The notes under the pieces are model-generated. The model was not told the origin of the DNA and did no database searches. It was given only the letters and a program-made list of their open reading frames with translations. From positions 1 to 34,269 of the forward strand of contig JAQGDQ010001571.1 in assembly GCA_030141605.1 (NCBI GenBank): 34,269 bases of DNA, in the 5' to 3' direction. Position 1 is the stretch's first letter. Every line of letters starts with the position of its first letter. The translations under genes were made by a program, and so were the position numbers. The DNA comes from Tubiluchus corallicola. Its lineage: Eukaryota; Priapulida; Priapulimorpha; Priapulimorphida; Tubiluchidae. Positions 25,990-34,269 of this stretch are shown piece after piece.

Positions 25990-28900
25990 CTGAAAGAAAA
26001 AAAATTATGCACCGAGCGGAATTTATTTTCTCTTTAAACTTAAGCCTAAATAACTCTATCATAGATTATCTAGTATTATTTTCCTAGCTAGGATCTTACA
26101 AGTGCAACGAATTTATGTGTAATGTTCTTACGTCACAAACTCTGGCGATCGTGTTATCATGTGCTCAAATTCTATGAAAGACAGCCGTCCATCGCAATCC
26201 AAATCAGTTTCATCTAATATCTGTGAATAATGATAAAATTAAACCTACAGTTTGGCTTCGATTAGTTCAATAGTCATTTAAGTAGACGACACGCTGAAAA
26301 TACTTTGCTTAGAGTGTTCTTGTCAATGTGCAGCTAGTGACATGCATTGACAGAAAAGGGACAAAGTAACTAACAATCTATTTGCCGTCAAAAATAATAA
26401 AATTATTTTTTTAGTTGAATACGTCTACAAAGGAAAACTAAAAACCAACGTTCTCGTACGTCGCTGTTTAAACAAATCATTTTTCTGTATAAATTAATCA
26501 GCGACTACGTCCATAAATGATGTGCAGAAAGACTATACATTTTGTGCGGTTACCGATGATTTGCAAGCAATGCTCCAGACTTTCCGATAATCACCCTTCT
26601 GGCTTTTTGATACACTATTAATGTCAGCCTGGCATCGTACATCGTAACAGTTAATTGTAACAATCAGCGTGTGTCACAATATCATAATTCATCACCTAAT
26701 TACAAACACAGTAAGAAGATCAGCGTGTGTCACAATATCATAATTCATCACTTAATTACAAACACAGTAAGAAGATCAGCGTGTGTCACAATATCATAAT
26801 TCATCACCTAATTACAAACACAGTAAGAAGATCAGCGTGTGTCACAATATCATAATTCACCACTTAATTACAAACACAGTAAGAAGAATAGGTTAATTAT
26901 GAGTCGTTGTCTCATACCTTGTCAATGACCATATCTATTTCATCTTGTTCAAGATTGTCTTGGTTTGTTAGGCATCGAACCACCTTCTCCATGTCCTCTC
27001 TGCCTAGGTAGTTATCTTGGTCATAATCTTGAAAACAAACAGGTTAAAAAATTGCATGTTTGATCACCTAAAATCGCATAAAAATTGACAAGTGATATTA
27101 CATAGTTATAGAATTTACATACGATACGGTTTTGTTACCAAATATATTGTAGCTATATTGCATAAAAGAATGAATGAATGAACCGATGGACGGACGAGTG
27201 AAGTGATATCAAAAGAAACGGACGAAATGAAAAATGTTTGTCTAAATTATCCTACAGATTTTGATCTAATGATATGTAACTGTAGACAGCAATTTAAAGC
27301 TAAAAGCGCAGAATTTTTAAAAGCTGAGTTAACAGAAAACAGGCATGCATAATAACTGGTGGCAGGCCTCTCCATACTGTAAAAACTTGAACAATATATT
27401 TTAAGTTAATAAACGCAACAAGAAAATCATTTCAATGTTTTTAAATGAAGCTGTTGTACATAATGCTCATTGGGATTGGTTACATTTGTAGACATTTATA
27501 GACGCAGTTTTTATTGACATTTAATACTTGGTATGAATTATATATAGGTTTGATTTAGTGCTTACCATTAATTAATATGCATTCATTAACACTAAAAATT
27601 GTTTACCGTATATTCTGAAAGCATAATGGGCTTTTAGTTCCCGTGGCGCTTGGTCACTGAATACATTCAGCATGTCCAAAAAATCGTCGAAAGTCAAATT
27701 TCCTAATCGATCGGTGGAAAATACCTCACATATTCGTTGAGTAAATGGATTCTCCTAAACAAAACAAGAAATTCTTTCTGCACTGACATTAATGTTTATG
27801 ATACATTCATGTTTGAACAGGAAAAATTATTTCGAACTTTCCCAATGTTCTGACCGGACCAGGTAAAACAACAGCTGCAACAACAGACCAGACAAGACCA
27901 ACCAGACGGGACCAGGCCAGAGCAGTTTTTATAATTGTCAAAACTTTGAGTGATGCAGCATAATGCGGCATTAAGTGAACCTAAACAGTCATTTTAAACA
28001 TTAATTTATTGTATTACCTTTAATTCTGGGATCTTTTTAAGATCGGCAGGAGACAGTTTGGCTTGAACCTCATTTTCAGTGTCGTCCTTCATCCTCATGT
28101 CTTTCGGAACTATATCTGGCCTGAGATCACGAAATTTCTTGAAAGCACTGAAATACAAAAAATTAAGCTGTACAGTAAAATCACGTGTAAGTCATTCAGT
28201 CTTATTACGTTTAAGTACAAAAAAGGAAGCAACAGTTTGAAAAACAAAAAGTAAATAAAATAATTTAACGTAAAACACAGGAATATTTCAGAAGGTCACT
28301 AAAAGTTAAAAAATAATAATAAAAAAACATTAACGATGTCTCTGTTTTACCTATAAACATTATCTGTAGCTGAAGGTATTTGACTTCGAGGGCACTACAC
28401 GGCACCGGCTCCGCTTGTTATTGCAAAACAGGCATGATTATCAACGCGATGTTTCGTGCTTATCATCGGCGTAGTGGTTTCAGTTTTTGTATTTTGGACT
28501 GCAGTTTTGACATGTACATACCTGCTGTGTTATGGGTGCAAAACGATTGCAATTTGGAAATTCATGTTTATACAGCGAGTGGTTTCGAGTGCAGGTACTG
28601 GATATCTGATGGGCAGTTTCCTGCACTACCAGCAATGACATGAGGAGCAGTTGTCGGGAAGGACAATCTTCGAACCACAAGTGCCTCCACAATGGGATAG
28701 ACCACGCAAGTGGACGTGTAGTTACTATTTAAGCTTTATGCACGAAGTTTTTGAACATCAATTTTCTACGTTCACTTGGGCGTTGTTCATAACACAAATT
28801 TTCAGTCCCTGCCATTGCTGTGACAAAATTTATGATAAAATTTCACTGTTTCTCAGCCTGCCTGTATGCTTTATGCTAGTTCGGGGACGAAGCATTAACT

Positions 28901-30078
28901 GTACAGGGCTGGGTAGTGTATAACGCCGGCGATGTGCCATTAGTGTTCTTCCCCATCCCTATATTACAATACTTTTATCCATTAAGAAGCCATTGGACGC
29001 TGGGATGTAATAGTTCTGTGATTCAGCAGGTGCTTTGTGCCATCTCAGTAGCTGTTCCGCTGGTACGGAGGACACACGAATAATCAGTAAGGCGAGTAGT
29101 GTTAATTTTTTGGCTTTTTATTGGATCAGAAAATCTGGATACATTCTTATTAATGTTGGCCTATTATTTTGTTTCTTTCGTTCTTTAGCTCGACCAATTT
29201 TGTATTGTAACGCATTTTTTTTGCTTGGTCTCTAATATCTTTTCCCTAAACAACGCTATTTTCTTTTCTTCCTGGGTAGTGTATAACGACGGCGATGTGC
29301 CATTAGTCTTGTTCCCCATCCCGATATTGCAATGCTTTTATTCATTACGAAGCTTTTATTCGTTACGACGCACGAAAAGATATCTGGCAAGAACGTTTTA
29401 CTTTAATTTTCTGTTTTTGTCTATTTCTGCAATGCAGCCCCATCTACGTTCATTACAATATTAATTTTTACTGCTTCGTAAGTTTGCAACAGCGATCCGC
29501 GAATAATGTGCGTATATTTCTGGGTTTGTTACCGGATGCATGGGGTTATTCCTGTCATAACTTCCATAATACTTAACTGAATAATAAATGTACTGCACTT
29601 TCTTATAATACATTTGTTATAAAACATGCGACTTGTCTATGCCGCTTTCCAGCAATTTTTTATATTGTAAGATGCAGCCTGTTTATTTGAATTCTGACGG
29701 AAGTACTATGATCATATTACTATCCGTTATTGCATAACACCCAATTTTATTATCTTAGAGTATCTTTTTCTCTCTTCAGGTGGTTAGACAGTGTCACACC
29801 AAAAAGGAAGAAAAGAAAATAGCGTTTTTAAGGAAAAGATATTAGAGACTAAGCAGAAAAAATGCGTTACAATACAAAACTGATAAAAGCTAAAAAACGA
29901 AAGAAACAAAATAGTAGGCCAACATTAATAAGAATGTATCCAAATTTTCTAATCCAATAAAAACCCAAAAGGTACACTACTCGCCTTACTGATTATATGT
30001 ATGGATAGATAATCGAGTGATTTTGGACGAGTAACATACATACCTTAAAATTTCTTTCTTTGTAAAGAGAGTACAGTC
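25968..30078 (-). CDS. CIB-family (calcium- and integrin-binding) EF-hand protein, exon 1 not found
   Basis: Six exons, 30044-30078, 28018-28147, 27607-27754, 26918-27027, 26132-26220 and 25968-25989, have AG/GT borders and perfectly matching phases. They encode 177 residues plus a stop. The order follows CIB1/CIB2: [96 protein letters not shown], and C-terminal TFHIRV. Two 12-residue EF loops are canonical: [12 protein letters not shown], with Asp at position 12 as in CIB EF3, and [12 protein letters not shown], with Glu. CIB proteins bind Ca2+/Mg2+ and integrin alpha tails or TMC channel complexes; the [10 protein letters not shown] and DYDQDN wording looks closest to CIB2/3. The usual ~16-residue first exon (myristoylated MG start) was not located. 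Nothing indicates damage. Confidence 0.93.
26132..26220 (-). CDS. CIB exon with EF-hand 4
   Basis: An 89-nt exon with acceptor TTATTCACAG and donor AC|GTAAGA. It carries the complete EF loop [12 protein letters not shown] and [12 protein letters not shown]. Confidence 0.93.
26663..26886. repeat. 56-bp tandem repeat, 4 copies, in a CIB intron
   Basis: ATCAGCGTGTGTCACAATA recurs at 26663, 26719, 26775 and 26831. Copies are almost identical, mainly differing at CACCTAATT versus CACTTAATT. The array ends about 30 bp from the donor of exon 26918-27027. Confidence 0.95.
26918..27027 (-). CDS. CIB exon with EF-hand 3
   Basis: A 110-nt exon with acceptor TTTTCAAG and donor AAG|GTATGAG. It encodes the EF loop [12 protein letters not shown], split by the intron after the first base of its first codon, and the following helix to VIDK. 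Confidence 0.93.
27607..27754 (-). CDS. CIB exon with degenerate EF-hand 2
   Basis: A 148-nt exon with acceptor TTTTGTTTAG and donor G|GTAAAC. It reads [20 protein letters not shown] and [20 protein letters not shown]; its EF loop lacks the full set of ligands, as is normal for the second CIB hand. Confidence 0.93.
28018..28147 (-). CDS. CIB exon with N-terminal helices
   Basis: A 130-nt exon with acceptor TGTATTTCAG and donor AAG|GTAATAC. It encodes [12 protein letters not shown] through LKKIPELK, the first (non-binding) EF-like region. Confidence 0.92.
28910..29352. repeat. 80-bp direct repeat pair in a CIB intron
   Basis: TGGGTAGTGTATAACG starts copies at 28910 and 29273, about 80 bp each with roughly nine substitutions. 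The second copy begins exactly where the left arm of the foldback ends (29272). Confidence 0.85.
29080..29996. repeat. Foldback: ~190-bp inverted repeat around a 533-bp spacer
   Basis: 29080-29272 is the inverted complement of 29806-29996, with few mismatches (shared landmarks TAATCAGTAAGGCGAGTAGT and GGAAGAAAAGAAAATAGCG). It could be a foldback-type element or an inverted duplication. It lies in the intron between the two 5'-most identified CIB exons, and its outer edge is about 50 bp from exon 30044-30078. Confidence 0.9.
30044..30078 (-). CDS. CIB second exon (5'-most exon identified)
   Basis: A 35-nt exon with acceptor GTTTTTACAG and donor AAG|GTATGT. It encodes [11 protein letters not shown], matching the CIB motif after the first EF-like helix start. 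It starts in phase 0, so exon 1 should end with a complete codon. Confidence 0.88.
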
Positions 30079-30874
<796 letters not shown>

Positions 30875-30990
30875 GTCCCTCTCCTTCTGTCTTTATCGTC
30901 ACATACACACGCTCTCTTTCTCTCTCTTCCCCTCTGTCGCTCTATGTCTCTCTCCCTCCCCTTCTCTCCGTCTTCCCTCCTACTCTGCCA

Positions 30991-31822
30991 CTCTTTATTT
31001 GAGCTTGCATTTGAAATCCAGTCCATAATTTCCTTGGGTTTTTCTTGCTTGATTATTGCCTATGCATTTTTGTGTAGTACCAACCATTGAGAATTAATCG
31101 GCTATTATCTCACCAGTAATTGGTGATCGCAATGGACGTGGCTTAATATTGATTCCAATCCTCGTTGCCATAGTTACAACGGTATAGGGGGTTTTGTAAT
31201 TAGCCTTCTGACCACTGAGGCGATAAACCGTTTTTGTATTTCAAAAAGTTGCTAAGTGCTATTAAGCCCATAATGCAAAATCGATAAAAAATGTTTACGG
31301 TTTTACAAGCAGTAACTAACGCTTTTCAGACACGTTCTGAATTAATCAAAGCTAGTGCTGATCAAAATTATCAGTAATTTACTATCCATAGCATTTCAGC
31401 AGTTGGCAATATAGTAAAAAAATAATTATAGTTCTATCATATATGCTTACAGTCATAATACAATGCAATAATGAATAGGCTTAAACTAATTGTAGCGAAA
31501 ATCGAACTATATCTTTTATAAAAAAAGTTACAGGTCCAGAAGAGCAACTAATTAGTAGTTATGCAAATAATATTGGCTTTTAATCAATGCGAAAAAATGT
31601 TCTCCTTTTTATCAAAATGTTGCACGTCACTGATAAAGAATTAAGTGCATACTACACAAATTTAGGAAAATATTACGATGAATCACAGTTATCGCGAAAA
31701 CAATGGCTCAAAGTCCGTTACTCACGCTTAGTATTACTTAGCGAGAAGTCTTTGATAATTAACAGTACTAAAGACTTTAGAGGGGTCGGGGACTACATCG
31801 ATTCCCAGTTTATGTTCTTCGC
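30991..31822. other. No supported gene
   Basis: A/T-rich DNA. An ATG-initiated 86-codon frame at 31587-31847 has no recognisable motif and runs into the hairpin at 31823; it is not called as a gene. Confidence 0.4.
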
Positions 31823-31863
31823 AAGGACTACTATACAACGTATATAGTTGTATAGTAGTCCTT
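31823..31863. repeat. Perfect 17-bp hairpin
   Basis: AAGGACTACTATACAAC and its exact reverse complement are separated by a 7-base loop (GTATATA). GTTCTTCG is directly repeated on both sides. Confidence 0.95.
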
Positions 31864-32392
31864 GGTTCTTCGTTAAATTTATCTATTTTTTTCAATTACA
31901 TATATTAATGCTAGATAGTGAGAGTTACTATTTCTAAAGCCATTGTTGTTACAGCTAATCTAAGTCCTTAGTAAAAACAACCTTTTGTACAGTTTTTCAG
32001 AAAGTGCTATTGTAAACAGAGTAATTAGTAATAGATCTATTATTCAATTAGGATATATAATTAGTTGCATCGTCTGGCTCTTTAGATTTAAAGAAGAAAA
32101 ATCGTAATGGATTGTTTCACTTTGAACACGTCAATGCCAGTTTTAAGCGAATTCTTGTTCACTGAGGCGACTGTTGATTCTAATATATAGATGATGATTC
32201 TCAACTGAAGTTTTTCGATACCCTGGCTCTTTTGATTGAACGAAACGCTTCTTAAATAGTTCTCAGCATTTTTCGCGGACAAATTATGACAGCGTTAAAA
32301 AAATGCTTGGCAATAATGTTGTTAATATAATTAAGTTATTAATTTTAGGCACATTTTATTATGTTTTCAGGTACTTTTTGGAGTTATGCAAA

Positions 32393-32512
32393 AGTTCCGG
32401 TCTCTCTGTCTCGCTCTTTCTCCCTCTTTCTCCCCTCTCCCTTTCTCTTAACCTCTCTCCCCGTCTCTATCTTGTTTCTCTTCCCCTCCCCCTTTCGCTC
32501 TCTCTTTCTGTA
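32393..32512. repeat. CT-rich low-complexity tract
   Basis: Interrupted CT/CTTT/CCCT sequence, resembling the degenerate flank of the 30631 array. The Leu/Ser-rich frames across it are artefacts. Confidence 0.85.
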
Positions 32513-33073
32513 TTTTAGATTGTCAGGGCCGTATTTAGACGAAGAGAGGCCCTAGGCTGCTCCACTTGTGAAGCCTATTCCAAAACACCGCCATCAATGA
32601 AGACTATGGAAGAATGGAAGAATTTTAAATTAATTTTGGTGAGGCGGACGACGATGAATTCCGTAATTCACAATTCTTCCTTAAACATCAGATGATATTG
32701 CTAAATACCGCAGTTAATAAAAATGCACAAATGTTGATGTTAAAATAAACAGTGGCAAACTGCTATTTTTAACTCAAATAGACTTGTCAAATCTTACTTT
32801 TTTGTGAAATGGAACAAATTATTACATAATTAGCCACTAGAATTTGTTTAGCTCTTAATTTACCAACCTTGTTGTTGTGTTTCGTTTCGTATTTTACGGT
32901 AAGCAACGCATATTTTTATAAGTGATATGAGGCAAAAGATTTCGGGCATTGCGTGCTTTTTTGTCTGAGTTTCAGTTGACTATTTTCGTTGGCAAAACTT
33001 TAATAAAGCTGTATTTTTCTGTTAAGTTAAAGCAATCTACTCTTTAGCTTAATTATACCCTAGAACTCGTCAC

Positions 33074-33155
<82 letters not shown>

Positions 33156-34269
33156 TCTTGTAATTTTTATTTATTTTATTTTATTTCATTTTAGTACTGT
33201 ATTTGTATTTTATATGGTTTTAGTTACCGAAATAAAAATTAGATTTGAAACTTTTTTTGAAAACCGAGCTTTGCAAACATTTCGTAAATAAAAACAGAAA
33301 TGTTTAGAAAATTTAATTAGACCACTAGTTTACTGTTATAATCTAGTTGTTACAGTTATTGAGCTTACAAATTTTATTGCATAGCAAGTACAGTGTATTA
33401 ATAAAACGGCCGTTACTACCTGATAGCGACAGATTGATATAATATAATGGTTTTTCATATCCTACCCCATTTTGAGGTACGGTAAAAGTATACGTTTAAA
33501 CACCTATAATAATGCCAAAGCGTTTCTGATGATTAAATAAAAGGCTAACAGCTTAATTAACGTCAAGAGAGCCAAACTAGTGATGACATCACAACTGAAA
33601 ATAATTTTCAGCAAACATTCCATGTTGCACTTGTTTGCGAAAGCGAAAATTGAAGTACAGTGCTACTCTAAAACATTCAGTGTGATATACAAAAATTCGG
33701 CAAATTTTAAGTTTAAAATTCAAATTTCAAGTTTACCCGTTATGAACATGAGCTCTTGAATCTGTGCACAATGTCTTAAATGAACACTTCTGGATTAAGA
33801 GGTACCGCACCTGCTTTAGTGCAAAGCGTTTCCAAGATGCCGGCGCTAGTGCCCATCTAACTAGCGAATTGCGAAATGCATGTAACAGCCAATAACCAGC
33901 CGGGCGAATGCAAATTTGGTTTGTATATCTAGTAATAATTCTTTCACGTAAGTCATTCTTGAAAAATTTTACAGGGTAGATTGTTTTGAACTATAATCTA
34001 AAATTGGGTGCGGTTGTCCTTTAAAGAAAATCTCTCATATGGCAAGCAATCTTCATGTGTTACATGCAGCTGATTATTGAAGTCCGTTACTAATGATATA
34101 TGGGATGGAAACAATCATCAAGTTGAACTGTTCAGCTTTATGTCACTTTAGCAAAGTTAATGTTCAACACTAAATGAACTCACATCCAAATGCGCAAACA
34201 TGACCCTGTGTTTATAACTTGAGTATGCCTGGTACAGTACGGTTTGATCATGTGTGACTGGTGTGCGGG
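32513..34269. other. Right end of window, no gene recognised
   Basis: A/T-rich non-coding DNA apart from the (TA)n array at 33077-33154. No exon, RNA gene or element end could be supported. It may be the long first CIB intron or intergenic DNA. Confidence 0.4.
33077..33154. repeat. (TA)39 microsatellite
   Basis: 78 bp of uninterrupted TA dinucleotides. Confidence 0.97.

Noticed and set aside
26663-26886. Regular repeat array that might suggest a CRISPR
   Set aside because: Contiguous 56-bp tandem units without unique spacers, in a eukaryotic intron.
28380-29464. Several plus-strand frames of 60-90 codons in the CIB intron
   Set aside because: They overlap the direct and inverted repeats, show no domain and have inconsistent frames; intronic on the CIB strand.
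31587-31847. 86-codon ATG frame
   Set aside because: No recognisable motif, no gene context, and its end overlaps a perfect hairpin; not enough to call a gene.
33400-33450. Donor-like CGCTATCAG|GTAGTA on the minus strand, matching the expected ...YQ| exon end of CIB exon 1
   Set aside because: The preceding codons are not CIB-like and no in-frame ATG with a Gly second residue precedes it.

Overview
The window is animal (metazoan) nuclear DNA. Genes are broken into phase-consistent exons with GT/AG borders, introns are A/T-rich, microsatellites are long, and most of the rest is decayed or intact mobile DNA. The host genes (a short-prodomain caspase and a CIB-family EF-hand protein) and the element types (an IN-before-RT gypsy relic, an envelope-bearing gypsy provirus, hAT relics and LINE ends) fit a marine invertebrate, perhaps a lophotrochozoan. 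The phylum is a guess.

Left third (1-8821): a large inverted repeat. Arm 1 (1 to about 2900) pairs with arm 2 (about 5938 to 8821, running to the window edge). The outer ~2.7 kb of the arms is nearly identical, while the innermost ~200 bp is clearly diverged. On the minus strand a caspase gene starts in arm 2 (exon 1, 7476-7611) and continues through exons 2-4 in the spacer (4895-5005, 3819-4120, 3157-3310). All junction phases agree. The last exons (small subunit) are missing where arm 1 begins. Arm 1 carries a second exon 1 with its own TATA-like box, pointing into the same spacer on the opposite strand. The region also holds a hAT-type MITE, two copies of a LINE 3' end, and relics of a gypsy pol with integrase upstream of reverse transcriptase.

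Middle (8822-11755): a hAT transposase C-terminus fused in frame to the pol relic, then about 9.7 copies of a 97-bp tandem repeat, a 462-bp non-autonomous hAT-like element with TIRs and target duplication, and a 120-bp 5S rRNA-like unit that is probably the head of a 5S-derived SINE.

Provirus (11756-24686, minus strand): a structurally complete 12.9-kb Ty3/gypsy endogenous retrovirus of errantivirus type. It has two 1328-bp LTRs (about 16 differences), a PBS matching tRNA-His, gag, pol in the -1 frame, an env with a fusion-protein-like architecture interrupted by one in-frame TAG, and a polypurine tract. A 79-codon ORF lies inside each LTR and is identical in both. A single N sits exactly at the outer edge of the 5' LTR, and no target duplication is visible.

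Right third (24688-34269): a LINE 3' end, then a minus-strand CIB gene with six identifiable exons (25968-30078), lacking only the small first exon. Its introns contain a 4 x 56-bp tandem repeat and a ~190-bp-arm foldback. Beyond 30079 there is no recognisable gene, only microsatellites ((CT)n, (CTCA)n, (TA)n) and one perfect 17-bp hairpin.
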